NCBI GenBank assembly: GCA_963920665.1
Contig: OY987263.1
Span: 27,144,547 to 27,208,546 of the forward strand
From: Straminergon stramineum
Taxonomy: Eukaryota > Streptophyta > Bryopsida > Hypnales > Calliergonaceae
Direction: 5' to 3'
Length of the DNA: 64,000 bases
A program made the position numbers and the translations under genes. Of the stretch, positions 25,494-38,909 are shown in pieces. Numbering within the stretch: position 1 is the stretch's first letter; each line of letters begins with the position of its first letter. The notes under the pieces were generated by a model, which had not been told where the DNA came from, made no database searches, and saw only the letters and a program-made list of their open reading frames with translations.

Positions 25494-28400
25494 GTCCATC
25501 TCTATTTCTAACACTAGCAATATGAATAGTGCTCATAGGTAGGACATCATGTACTTTAGGGTTCCGAGTAATATGAAAGGGTTGTAGCTAGGGTTTGCCA
25601 TGTTAAAAAAAATGTTTGTGTAAATATGCTTAGAATGCACCATTACAATACTCCTACACCAAGCCAAGATTGAAGATGCTCTAATAGAGCTTCAAAGATT
25701 AGGAAACCATGGTATAAAGTAAGTATAACCAATTTCAACCTCTACTTTATTGCATCACAATGCATATCTAGAAATGGGATTTTTATTTCTTTTCCTAAAA
25801 TAAACCCCAAAGTGGGGTTCAAACTCTAGGAGGTAAATTACTTCAAATCGAAATCTAGAATTTATTTAAAAAATCCAATTGCAAGATTCTTTAAGTACAA
25901 ATCCCATACATCATATCAATCACCATTGTTTTTGAACCACTTATCACAATTTATTCATCTATAAAACTTGTAGCTTTCTCCAATTTTACTTTGCTTCAAT
26001 AAATTATCACCAACATTAAGCTTTAATCTCTAATTGATCTTCTTTTAATACTCAACATCATTCACCACATTCACTAGCATCATCTTTTCTAACTGATTTC
26101 ATTAATAGTATGCTTCTTTAAATGCACTAAGGTAATTCTGATTGACCAATCTCTCACATTCATATCCACTAATATCTTTCAAATGAATTTCCAATTTTCT
26201 CACACTTAATCTCTCACATAATTAATTCTCACAATGTTGAACTCCAATTAATTTACACCAAAGCCTCACAATAAATATCATATATTTTGTTGAAATACCA
26301 CTCCAAAATATTTCACCCACAACTTCTCCAAACAACTTCACACAATTCCAATCAATTTAACATACACAATAGTTCACATCAAATCTCTCCTATTGGTAAT
26401 CTATAGTTACAACCATATTCAAAATTCTCATATTTTCTCACAATTAGTTTGCTCAACAATTCTCCGTCTACAATTTCACTCACAATTACTATTCTTCCAC
26501 ACACAACATTCACAATAGAGTTTTCACATAAATTTAAACAATTGATTTACTCTTCATTACCATTCAAACATATAATACAATTGATTCTCTAATTCCACAA
26601 CACTCATTTATAGCACACATTTATGACATTCATCTCCAATTGATCTCACACACACAATTACTCATCATACAAACTCACAATTGCAAGTTAATCAATCAAT
26701 ATTAAGAAAACAATACAAGAAAAGGAAATGATTGTTTTATTTTTGCAAATCTACAGGAGTCCCTATTCAATGAGGCCAACTGAAAATACAATTGGAACTC
26801 CAAGAGCTAAATACCAAAATCACAAGGAGAATAACTACCAATCATCCTTAATATCCTTTTATATCTCAATCCTAAACACTACTGGTAAATACGAAGTGTT
26901 AACCTCTAAACTACACTTCCAATTGGCAAAATCTACAAGTTAACTTGAAAATCAACCAATTGGCCAAAACTAAATATAACAAGTAGACTATAATATCCCA
27001 TTTTCATTTGACAAACTACATCTAGAGTTGTCATTGTCCTTATAAGACAAGAATCCTAGATATAGGTTCTAAAATAAAAAGGAGGTGTCTTGAATGGTAC
27101 AATTAGATGGGAGTTGGTAATTATGTATATTTTTCTTAACTCTAAAAGGACAAGACCTATGACCAAGGTACTTTGCCAAATATGATATAATTTATTTACT
27201 AATAGGTGTATTTTTCATCTCTACAATAATCTTAAAAGTCATTCATTGACCATTTTTTGAAAATTGTGACATCATAAGGTTAAGGTAAAGAGGTTTATAT
27301 AAAAGAATTGGAGTTATTGTATTTGACGGTTAGATTTGGTAGAGAAGTGTTGAAATGGAATTCCTATATTAGATTTTGAAAGGCCCATGTCACCTTGCAC
27401 CAATCACTACATGACATGGGGCACATTGTAACAAAAATACCAAATTTGACTCTCACCTATAGTATTTCTCTTTCTCTACATATGATAAATTTGAGTTTCG
27501 AGCATATTTTGCGGGGTTTGAAGCCATAGGAACTATTGGAAAAATCACATTTGGGACCATAGTCGCCACATGTTCAACTACCTAGAGTAATCTACCATGT
27601 CAACTTGCTTTCAATCCTCACTTTAAATTGGATCACTTCTCAACTTGCACAAAGCAATGCAAGTGTACCATAAGTATAGCAAGGGTCCACTCAAATGTCA
27701 AATTCAAAAACTCTATTTGGTTGTAATTATGGGAAGTAGCCAATCATGTATGGCTTTGACTCTAGAAGAACCCAACCCTATGACCTAGGTAGTCATACAA
27801 AAATTATCAAATTGAATGATGAACAAATGCGTTCTTTATTTCTAGAGTTTTTGAGGTCATTCATCCTCTAGACATTTTTCATCTTCTACATTATTTTAGG
27901 ATTAAAATTTCGAATGGTTCTAACTTTGATCTTGGGTCTTAAATGGTGGAATATTCATTTTTCAAGTCATTTATGCATGGCTTTAGGAATGTAAATGGTC
28001 TTTGCTTTCATTTAGGTCTAAAACAATGGAATAATCAAGTTTCTAAGATTGATTTATTCTACCATTTAGTCACTCAAAGTTATAGATTCCTATATGTTAG
28101 GTGATTTGAATAAGAAGGTTATGTGTAGAAAGTACATCCTTCAATGCTTGTAGGCTTAAATCTTCTTTTACACTAAGATCTGAAAAGCCAAGGAAAAAAT
28201 CTCCCAGAGGTCTGTGGTTTCTCTTTGAAAGATAGGTTGTAAAAGTTTTGGAGGTAGTGGAAGGTGAAGGGTGTCATATTAATGACACTTCAAGTTCTCT
28301 TTGTGTCACTTCACTTCTAGTAATACCAAAAGTCATGATCTCCTAGCACTACCGATACCACACAACGACAACGTCAGATTTCAACACTAGTTACTAGCTC

Positions 28401-29005
28401 CTCATTCCCCTATGACTTACATCACCTAACATCATTGGGCATGTCATTTATTGATATGGGGTGGAACTTCCATGGATGTCCAAGTGCTTAATAGTGGCAT
28501 TACTCACTACTGTTGCTAATCGCCCTAAAACAACACCTTGGAACTCCCCTCTAGGCCCAAACAACCTTGTTTTGGAATTTACTTCAAGACTCAATGTCAA
28601 GGCCTAGCATGGAGTGGGATACCATCCAACCAATGTTAAAGAGTATCCAAAAGCATTCTAGGATGTCATGAAGGTGATGGTGACGCTCCATCACTAACCT
28701 CACCACTTGTGACTACTTTGGCTTGCCACGATACCATTTGTGAGTGAAGAGGGAAATCCTTTTCAATAGTATGATGCAGGATTTGATAGACCCCTTGGTC
28801 CTATGGGTCACCAAGATACACTTTCCCCTTGAAAAGGTATCTAACAATTCAATACCTTAATCTCAAAATCAAGTTCTAAAGGACTTCTAATCTTTCTTTA
28901 GAATAACTTTGAGTTTTAGACTTCAAATCGAGAGTGCAAGCTTGTTTTTGTGATCTACTCTTTCTATAGATCGTTTTGAACTACTCACTTTCTTAAATGC
29001 AACTA
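25494..29005. other. AT-rich intergenic DNA
   Basis: No gene, tandem array or paired termini were noticed. A single element-like end (TTAACTCTAAAAGGACAAG) lies near 27137. Confidence 0.45.
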
Positions 29006-29307
29006 AGGTAGAAGGCTCTTAAAGCGACCATCTAAGAGCTAATTGCCTTTTGGTGGAAGCTAACTTCCTTAAAACCATTTTCAATAAATTTTTGTTGGAA
29101 GAAAAAAAGAATTGGCATCTAACCCAAATCATTTCATATTTTTTTGAGCTTTGTGGAATTAGTTATGAATTTTTTAAGTTGAAAAGTAGTGGGCATCATA
29201 AGTGACAAACTCTTGAAATGTGCACAATTGATACATTGAAGAAAGCAAAATGTACCTTTGTGTCATGTTCGCTTTTAATGCCCGGTTGGAGTTTGAGCCT
29301 CCTACCT
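29006..29307. mobile_element. Stowaway-like MITE, AGGTAGGAGGCTC family (unoccupied copy)
   Basis: The ends AGGTAGAAGGCTCTTAAAGC and GAGCCTCCTACCT are inverted and flanked by TA. Its reverse complement is collinear with 39829-41109 apart from an insertion there. It therefore supplies the empty-site sequence AGCTCTTAGATGGTCG. Confidence 0.75.
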
Positions 29308-32177
29308 TAGTATTGATCAATTATAGCCCTCCATAGGTTTGAGTCCCCTGGAAGATGTAGTTCTACCTCCTTTGTTTGTCCATAACTTCTAGCTCATAAT
29401 CAATCTCTTGTGAGCTTCAGCATTTTGAAATCCTTGCCTCCTAAGTTTTCTAATGATATTTGTCATACTCTATTTTGACAAGGGATTCCGGCATCAACCC
29501 CTACTCCTATACACAACACCTTAAATTAGCAATTGGAACATTGACAACTTGAAGAGTCATATCTTTTGATTTAGAACTCAAATCCATAAATATGTTCTTT
29601 GAACCCACAAATGCATGCTCTCACCAAATTTTCAAGCATGTGAAACACACTACTTGCTTTGTCCCAAATAGAGTACTATGGCGTTGTGTCTACTCAAAAC
29701 TCTTCATTTCTAGTCTCATGTAGGCTTGAGAAGTCCCCCTAGGCTTCACTCTCTTACTAAGGTATCATAGATACGGCTTGCAATGAGGGGCATGATAAAG
29801 AGGGACATGAAGTAGAAAGCTTGCCAAAAATATATAATGATTGGCCTTCAGGCTTTTGATGCAAAGATTGCCATAATTTGCATTAAGCCCATTCATTTTT
29901 GATAGGCTTGATGAAAATTTTCTAGAACTTGATACTAATGCAATTTTGTTACCACATATTAAGACAAAATTATTTTCCACATTGATCATTATCTCTTTAT
30001 ATAGGCCTTTAGTCTCAACTCTCTATGATTGTCTAAATTTCCTAAGTATTTTGGTTTTCCAAAACTTCAATAGACCGAAATTTTCTATCAATTGTTTTTG
30101 AATTGCAAATAAAGAAGCCCTTAACATAAATCGTATCTTCCACCAAAAGAATTCTATATATACTTTTTTTCTATTATGAATGAATTTCATCTCTTAGAAT
30201 AAACTTGTATGAATATATTGGATTGAAAGTCACTACATTCTTTTCTACAATTTTCTTATAGATTTTACACATGATAAATAACTAGTATAAGATGTATTAT
30301 CAAAGCAAACAAATACAATTTGGACACACTACTACCATCCTAATGCTAACTAAGGTGATAAATAATCCTAGATTTGTCAAGTTTTATTTGATTAAGAAGG
30401 TAAGAATTAATGATTTCTAATGTTGTGTTCAATGTGAATTGTTTGATGAGCCAAAAAGTTGACTATTGGAGGTTTTTGATTCAAATATTACACTACTTAG
30501 CATTTATTTCTGTTAGAAAATCTAATCAATGATAAAGCCTCTTAGGTTCCAAAGGTAGTCTAAAGAGCCTAATTTTGTATTTCATTTATTTCATAAAAAG
30601 TGATCTTTACTTGAGCAACGACTCTATTAATATCTATGGGAATGGATGAAATATGTAAGTTTGGAATAGTATGTACGTTCATACAAAAAGATTAGAATGA
30701 TACTAAGATGTTCTACTAATTTAGCCAATAAAAAAGAAGGAAAATCTAGTACTAGATGAAAGCATAAAATTCTTGTTTAGTGTCCAATTCAAATGCGAGA
30801 ATAAATTTTGGGGTATGAAGCCAAAGTATTTGAAATTAATGTCAAAAAGATGTTATATATTTCCAACTATAGTTTTTATTTTTTCAATTTCTAAAAAATC
30901 AGATCCTATTTTGTTTATTTTTCAAGGATTTGGTATTTTTATAGTGTTAGTATTGTTGAGTACACTAAATATTCAATTTTAATTGGAAATTTGGAACTAA
31001 AGTTACTTAATTTGGGTTTCACCCACATATCAAGGGGCCACTAGAAAAAATCGATTCCTTAACTTCCACATAAGTGCAAGAAAGGATCTCTATAGCATGT
31101 ATTTTTTAACATTCAAAAATATTCTTCCATCAATTGGGTGGTAGAATTTTCATCCTTATGAAGTTGTTTAAAATGTATTTTATTTTTAAAAATTTAATAT
31201 AATGATTTTCCTAGTTCATTAGAGGAGATTTTAGGCCCGTAGAGGGCCGTTTCAAGCCTTCTCCCCGTGTTGTTCCCAATGTAGTGAGAGATCGGTTGGT
31301 TGCTGTTAGAAAAATTTTAATTTAAAAGAAAATGAAAAAAAAAGTTTTGAAATTGAAAAAATTTTCAAGATAAAAAAAATTGATTTAAAAAAAATTGACA
31401 TGGCCAAACTTCAACCACATTAGATTGTTGTTACAATATTGCTGTAGTATAGTTCCTACATTCCCTATAGTTCAAGAACTCGCAACCCTCCATGAGCTTG
31501 AAATTTCCTCTAATGTTCTAATGATTTAAACATCAAAGCATCTTTTTTCTAAATATTCCATTCACTACTTTCGAGCAAATTTTAGGAGAATATTTTCTTG
31601 GTCAAAATTTTAAAATAAGATATTCATAATGTTTTCCTAGTTTCTAATATTTTTATTTTTAGAATTTTGGTCACCAAGCTCAAGGACTCCTTATACTAAA
31701 TCTCCGACTAAAAGGCATAAATGCAACCAAATCAACAAGTGTTTCATACTTTAATCCCTAAATATTCTTTCAATTTTATTTATTTCTTTTAAGCAAATTA
31801 TTGCTCAAAGAAAAAACCTACTACCAAATGTTTATTTCCATGAAGTGATCCACCCAAGATATTTATCCTGTTCTAATATTTGAGGACTTTTTTGAACTTA
31901 GCCAATAATTATCTTACATTCCCTATATTCAACTAGGTTTTTAAGTACTTACTCCTATAAAAGACTTCAATTTATATGATAATTACAATAATAAATATAT
32001 TTTGATTGTTCATTCCCTTAGAGTTCCAAAATTCAATTGTTTTGTTTAATCAATTCTAACCACAACCAAACTGTGCATTTGAATTGACTTACATAACATT
32101 GTTAACCAACCTTAAAACATTCCCATTTGGAGATTGGGATAATCCCTCTTCACATAACAAGGAGTGAATTTAGTATA
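29308..32177. other. AT-rich intergenic DNA
   Basis: I see no gene or structured repeat in this stretch. Confidence 0.45.
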
Positions 32178-34302
32178 ACCCCTATAGGACCGAGGCACAT
32201 TTGGGGTAGGAATTGTCAAAAATTGCCACTTTTTAGAACAACAAGAAAAAAATGAAAACAAAAGTTTTTTTTTCAAAATTCAACCGTACAAATTTGAACT
32301 AGACTTCTTTGGGAACATGTGGAAAAAAATTTAGAAACTTTGACCACATGGATTGAAAGATTGTAATGTTTGAAGTTAGGAGAAAAAGTTTTTTTCCACC
32401 CTTGCCCAACATGGCCTACAAACTTTAACTCTTTCTAGAATGAGATTCTTACACTAAACTTGGTTATTTTTTTGGCATTTATATCTTTGATCATGTAAGC
32501 TACACACCTGCCAAATTTCAAAATCATAGGAAGAGTTTTGCACATGCTACCCGAAGCTATGCAAGTTGCCCACAAAGTTTAGGGCAACATAACTTTTGAT
32601 TTGGGCACCCAATACGAAAAAAATTAGATTTTTAGGATGGAAATGCATAGTTACACATTATGTCCAAATTTCATGAACATTCGACTAAACGCAGGAAGAA
32701 ATTACGTTTTTTTTAATGTCGAACCTTGACATGCTCTTGTCTAAGGCCTGGACATTTCGTGTCCAACTTGGTGTCTACATGTCTTCTTGTGCATCTCTAT
32801 GTCTACTAGGGGTTGAAGTGGATGTTGGAGATGAAAAAAGTGAAATTCACCTGAAAAAACACGGTGGTGTTGCTATTTGCATCCACTTTGACATTGAGAT
32901 GGTGCCTAACATCATCATATTCAAATGGTTGTCTGAAAAAACAATATTTGACACGTCAGCAGTGGGGACCCACTTTGATCATGGGTAATTTTCATTTACA
33001 TTATTATATTTTTAAATAACAACGCTGCCCACTTGAAAAAAAAGAGTTGGGCAACATTTTTTGGGTAGGGTATGTTAAAAAGTGATGACATGGCAGATGA
33101 TGTGGTCCAAAGCTGATGTGGCAAATAAGATGTTGACTTGGCAGACATTGCCACGTCAACAATTTCTTAGTTTAACCATTCTAATGGCCTTCTTTGGAAT
33201 GCCATGAGCAACTTCAAGACATCCCAAAAGACATCCACGTAGACGTTTAATGTTCTAAATGATGTCTCAGAGGACCTATTGGCGTTGAGGGTGATCTTCC
33301 TATTAATATTCGGGTGTTTACATTGAGGCGCATGAGACAAGAGGATGCTGATGATGAGATTAGGATAAGGCAATACGGACATTCCCTAAGACATTCAATG
33401 GGACATGGCAATCTTCATTGTCTTGCACATGTGCACTTCAACATAAGGTATGTTTGTTTGAGATGACGTGCATTGAATTCACAAGAATTTAGCTTATGCA
33501 ATGTCTAAAGTATGAAACTTTACTATGATGTTTAAGGTGTTCACCATGGAAGATGATTTCCAACTATAAATGTCCATAGGGGAAGGTTCATGAGTGCTCT
33601 TAATAGTTTGATACAAAAGTTATAAGAACAAGTGGCATGGAGGATCATGATGATGTGGGAAACTACAAAGACATGCATTGCGTAGAGGGTTCACATGAGG
33701 CACCTTCAATGCAAATTGGCAATGTCATATGAATGTTTTGGGAGCACTGAAACATGCACTAAAACATGCACTAAGACATACATATCGTCTACAGTATTCT
33801 CATGATGTCCGCACAGACGGCTATGTGTTAGGCAACCCTCTAGGAAAAAATTTGTAGGCCCTTAAAGCCCACTTAGGAAAAAAATGGAGACATCTTCTGC
33901 ACCCAAATAAAAAAAAATATGAAAACATGTGTAGGCCTCATAACTTCAATAACCCCAAAAGGAGGAACATCCATCCCACTAAAGAAAACAAACATGAGCA
34001 CATCTGTAGTATCCCAAATCCGTCTTAGGAAATAACAAAAGAAGATAAAAGGGTTGAAATTCACAGGTCTACATACACTAATTATGTCCACATTCAAAAA
34101 CAAATGTCTAAAATGACAAAGAATGGACCAAAAATGTCCGAACTAACACATCTTAATTGATTGAAAGTGTCCAAATTGATAATGTTCATTTGAACTAAAA
34201 ATATGGAAACATGCGTAGTATCTGAAATCTCTCTATTGTTTTCAAGTAATCTCATGAAAGAACTTTGCAAGCCTCCAAGCCTCTTATTAAAAACTAAAAT
34301 AT

Positions 34303-34615
34303 GCAAACATGTGTAGGCCTCCAAGCATCTTCATAAAATCAAAAAAAATGTGCAAACATGTGTAGGCCTCCAAGCATCTTTATAAAATCAAAAAAAATGT
34401 GCAAACATGTGTAGGCCTCCAAGCATCCTATTTGAAATTAAAATATGCAAACATGTGTAGGCCTCCAAGCATCCTATTTAAAACTAAAATATGGAAACAT
34501 GTGTAGGCCTCCAAGCATCCTCATAAAATCCAAAAAAATATGCAAACATGTGTAGGCCTCCAAGAATCCTCATAAAATAAAATAAAAAATGGAAACATGG
34601 GCAGGCCTCCAAGAT
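34303..34615. repeat. tandem array, unit 46-49 bases
   Basis: Seven units start GCAAACATGTGTAGGCCTCC or GGAAACATG near 34303, 34352, 34401, 34447, 34493, 34542 and 34591. They differ mainly in an A-rich stretch. The spacing and the lack of unique spacers exclude a CRISPR array. Confidence 0.85.
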
Positions 34616-34734
34616 TTTGAAATTATATTATACTATTGTTGTTGTCATCTATTTTGACAGAAATGGTTTAAAAAGGCGTGCCACATGGGACTCTTAGATG
34701 TCTTAGAAGACATTGGAATGGACGTTATGATGTG

Positions 34735-34830
34735 CTTTTGTTTGTCGCGTGGAACCCTAAAAAAGTGAATGCCTACTTTTGCCTGTCGCGTGGAACGCTT
34801 GCTTTTGCCTGTCGCGTGGAACCCTAAGGC
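34735..34830. repeat. triplicated short unit
   Basis: The core TGTCGCGTGGAACCCT (one copy reads TGTCGCGTGGAACGCT) occurs three times at spacings of 35 to 50 bases. Confidence 0.7.
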
Positions 34831-35122
34831 ATCTTCTAGCAGATTGTTCAAAAATTTAGCTTTGGAATTGAGAGCAATCTTTTGTGTACAACATGACACT
34901 TCACTCAGCTACGCATAGTTGTCTTCCATTTCCAAATGGAGAAGGAGCTTTAACAGAAGGAGATTATGATCTTGACAAGGACAGTGCAGGTCTCAACATT
35001 TTCAAGAACTTTTTGGAGGGGGTTGTGGCCGGATCACTCACCTCAACAATGGAAGTAGCCGAGGCGCCCACTGCATCCACCCAAAACCTCCATAGAAGTA
35101 GCCGCCTGCACAATCCAAGTGA

Positions 35123-35930
35123 GTTTTAGGGTGACGACGCTTGTGTAATGCCACAAATCCGGTCATTTGATGCTTGGTACGAGGTCTCAGTCTTTGTGCG
35201 GCCGTCTCAACGCTGTCTTGGACCCTGTTTTCGACATTGAGTCAAGGCGGTCTGATTCCATTACAACATCTTCTTATTTCTATGTCAAGGCTTAGGGGGG
35301 GATGTACTGTCATTTTTTAGATTTCTTACGTAATCAGTTAGGATCAAAGGGGGGGGGGGATAATCTCAGTGAACTTGTTGCCTTGATCATGTTGCCTTCA
35401 TCCTCAACCCTTGTCCTCAAGGAGCCTTTGTCGAGCTTTAATCAGGGCTGTCGTTAGTTTTAGGATGAGAACGCTTGTGTGATGCCACAAATCCGGTCAT
35501 TTGATGCTTGGTACAAGGTCTCAGTCTTAGTGCGATCGTCTCAACGCTGTCTTGGACCCTGTTTTCGACATTGAGTCAAGGCGGTTCGATTCCATTACAA
35601 CGTCTTCCTATTTCTATGTCGGGGCTTAGGGGGAGATGTATCGTCATTTTTTAGATTTCTTACGTAATTAGTTAGGATCGAAGGGGGGGGGATAATCTCA
35701 GTGAACTTGTTGCCTTGATCATGTTGCCTTCATCCTCAACCCTTGTCTTCAAGGAGCCTTTGTCGAGCTTTAATTAGGGTTGTCATTAGTTTTAGGGTGA
35801 GAACGCTTGTGTGATGCCACAAATCTAGTCATTTGATGCTTGGTACGAGGTCTTAGTCTTGGTGCGGACATGTCAATGTGGATGCAGACATTGTTTTGGA
35901 CATTGAAGCAAACAATCTGATTCCAGTTGT
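35123..35930. repeat. tandem repeat, unit 332-334 bases
   Basis: Units start GTTTTAGG(G/A)TGA at 35123, 35457 and 35789. The first two are complete and close to identical, and the third is cut short after about 140 bases. Each complete unit has a run of eight to ten G and the word GAATCGGACC or a close variant on one strand. Confidence 0.85.
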
Positions 35931-36394
35931 TAACTACAGATTCTCACCCCTTTGTGGGTTTAGGGTTTTAATAGGTCAGGAAACGTAGTTTATGTTCATG
36001 AACATTGAGGCCCCCATCGGAAGCCCCTCTAGTGTTTTAAATTCTTTGTGTTGACATGGATTGGCTGTGCCCCCCAAGGTGCTTGTGCTTGTGCTTATAT
36101 TTTTATTGATTATTTTGGTGAGACTGCATGTCGCCGTTGATGTAAATCCGTCGTTGTGGACGTCTAAGATGTCTAAACGCCATGGTGAAATTCCAAAACC
36201 ATGGGACCATTCTGTTGCAGTCATATGGTGTTCAAATCGGTAATTGTGAGACTTATGTTGTCATGATCAGTGATCAAGGCCTTGTGCGTGTTGAATCTCA
36301 ATTTCTACCTACAGCAATAGCTATGTTGCTCGAGTCACATCCTTTTGGAAATCCTTGTACGTAGACACCCTTTTTGATATCTTGAAATATATGA

Positions 36395-36958
36395 AGGTTA
36401 GAGATTGGAGGTCGTCCTGTTGAGATGAATAACTTGATCCATTTCCTTGTGCAATCCTTTGGCCCTGACAATGTACAGCATCAGATTCTTGCATCAATAC
36501 CCGCAGGCTTGGCACTCTTGCACGGCAACAACTACACCAATATTCCCCAAGTCTTTCACGATCACAATATTGCTGCAGGTGACATTGATGGAGATGGAAC
36601 CAATGTTGTGTAGGCTGGTGAAGTTGGTGCAGACGTTGGCGTGGATGCAAATGAGGACACGGAGCCTGAGGTTGACTACTTGATGGACCATCCCCCGGAC
36701 AACGTAGGAGACATTGATCCTAAATAGATTGAGGTTGATGTTGTTGCGAGTACCACTCCCGGCATTGACGGAGTGGCTCTTAACCCCCCTACAACGCTTG
36801 TTGATAACGCGGTGAGCGCTCTCGTGGACGCCCCTGCGGATCCATATTCCATAGTAGCTCAGCCTGCATCCATCGAGGGAGAGGGTACTCCTATTGCCTT
36901 GGTAGGGCAATCCAACCCTCGAGAGGTATTTCTCATGTTGGACGGGACAAGAACATAG
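36395..36958 (+). pseudogene. decayed open frame inside element E
   Basis: One frame is open for 188 codons except for TAG at 36611-36613 and TAG at 36725-36727, and it ends at TAG 36956-36958. The translation starts near EMNNLIHFLVQSFGPDNVQH. After the first stop it is rich in Asp, Val and Gly. I recognise no domain. It may be the remains of a protein carried by the element, a captured host fragment, or chance. Two stops of the same kind and no upstream start make present function unlikely. Confidence 0.35.
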
Positions 36959-38909
36959 ATTGGAGCTAGACATTGGTGTGTTGTTTTAGACATTGTATTG
37001 GACATTTTGTATCTCTCTATCTTATTATAGTGTTTTATCATTTAGTTCTAATAGTATGTACGGTAGTATTATGTGCAATCAGGTTGCAAATCTTCCATCT
37101 ACGGGATCGTCGTCTCGCATCAATTGAGTGACAAGGACATTGAAGCCAATACCAAAGCCAACACAAGTGGTCACCACTGTGAAGGCTACGAAGGGAACCA
37201 TGCAGCAAGTGCCCAAACCCAATCCCCCTATAGGAGGGGGGCAACCCAAAAAAAAGGAAGCATCACGGAAGAAATGACCATTGAGGTGTGTTTTGATTCT
37301 CTCAAAAGCATGGATATGTGGTTGGTAGGCCTTCAGTTGTTTGTTTGTCCATTGTTACTAACGTCCAGCTTTTGTTTGTAGGACTCCTCCTATCCATAGA
37401 GACCTTGCCTTCAACACTCAGATGTTTGCTTAGACATAGAGGATGCTTCACGCAACATTGTGAGAACTTCTTGGTGGCACTATTTCATGATTATCTAAAC
37501 GGGTTTAGTGTCTATCATATTTTTTGTGGGGCATGTTGTGCTATATTGCCTTTTACAAAAGCTTTGTTCTCCTCATGAAGATTTGTTTTCCTTGCAACAC
37601 TTTACCAGTATATGAATATGATATTTTTTGTTTGCCTAAAGGTTCTTCCATTCAGTGGTGCATGTATTTCAAGTATTGTGATTATGCTAAGCTCTCTTGC
37701 TATGCAATGTCATTCATTGATATAGTGTAAAACCAACTTTGGTAAATACGTGCCATGCTAGAGCGTTGTTTAGGTCTCTTCAAATGTGGGTACAATGTCT
37801 AATGTTCAATGTCCTCATGATCATTGCAATGTTGCACCGCATTGTTTTGATGTCTCAACGTCTGTCTACAAGCGCACATAGGAATGCACCATGTGGTTAG
37901 ATAGGACTTAATCCTAGACCCCTTCAATTCTGTGTCAATGTTTGTGAAGTCTACAACATGTCTTCATTCACGTCTCACAGTGCACATTGCCCTAAACGTG
38001 GAAGCATCAAAAGCTATGCATGCATGTCATTAAACATAGCCCTATACACGTCCTGAACATTGTCTACACAGACTTGTGCTTCTCAATTGTCTAACTAGTT
38101 AGTGTCATTTCAGACATCCCGTGCTCAAAACCAATCTTCAAGCACGTTGGTATGAAGCATGCACATGTTGTCTAAAATGATTTGTTACTTGTTACTTGTA
38201 AAAATGTTGTACATGTGAATGTTGACATCCAACGCGCCACACGCCTAGTAGAAAATTGCATGAACATGTCCTTAACCATGTCGAATGCCCCACTATCAAA
38301 GCCTCAGACGACACAAATGGCGTTAGAATCGTAGTGCTTACCAGCAGTGCATGTTCCACATAAACATTGTCTTTAACATAGTTGTGTCTAGGACAACATC
38401 GTGTTAGACTTTGTGATGTCTGAAAAGACATCTTTCATACGTATGTAGAAAGCTCCAGAAGAGGCTTCTCCACGCACCAAAATTGTCCACGTCAGCATTC
38501 GAAGATGCCACGTCACCTAATGTTGACTCACCGGTCAATGTACACATCAGATGCCACATCACCAAAATTGGATGGATGAGAAAATTGCCAACTTGGCTAC
38601 CCGTGCTCACGTGGCACCAAATTTGTAGCCACATGGCTGAGTTCTGGCACTCGTTGACTAGTGTCTTTTTGGATGTCCGATGCTTAGCATGCCATTGTCC
38701 AGGCTTATTTTTGGATGTCCGACCCCTGTCTTGGGCAACGCGATGTGATTAGACACCTACGTCAACATGCCTAATGTCGGATTTGACATCTGAGTGTCCA
38801 AATTTCGCAGTCGAGCGACTGCGTGTTTTCTTCTAGTGAAAAATGACTTCATAAGAGCCTAGCCGAGATTTCTTGTATACACTAAATGGACACTTGGTTC
38901 TTCAGGGGT

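Larger units (their letters stand above)
32178..38909. mobile_element. 6.7-kb ACCCC-terminus transposon (element E)
   Basis: The left end reads TATAACCCCTATAGGACCGA and the right end reads GGTTCTTCAGGGGTTAA. The first 500 or so bases match the start of copy C (2734-3306), and the last 70 or so bases match its end. This defines the two termini of one unit. Inside are a 46-49-base array (34303-34615), three copies of a CCTGTCGCGTGGAAC unit (34735-34830), 332-334-base repeats (35123-35930) and a decayed open frame (36395-36958). TGATGTGGCA-type words occur in opposite orientation near both ends (about 33090-33165 and 38485-38560). No transposase motif is recognised, so the family remains unassigned. 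A Tc1/mariner-like or piggyBac-like origin would fit the TA/TTAA site. Confidence 0.6.

Noticed and set aside
34303..34615. CRISPR-like regular array
   Set aside because: The units run head to tail without unique spacers, in a plant transposon. It is an ordinary tandem repeat.
36494..36973. 159-codon minus-strand frame in element E
   Set aside because: Antisense to the decayed plus-strand frame, with no motif. It cannot be told from chance.
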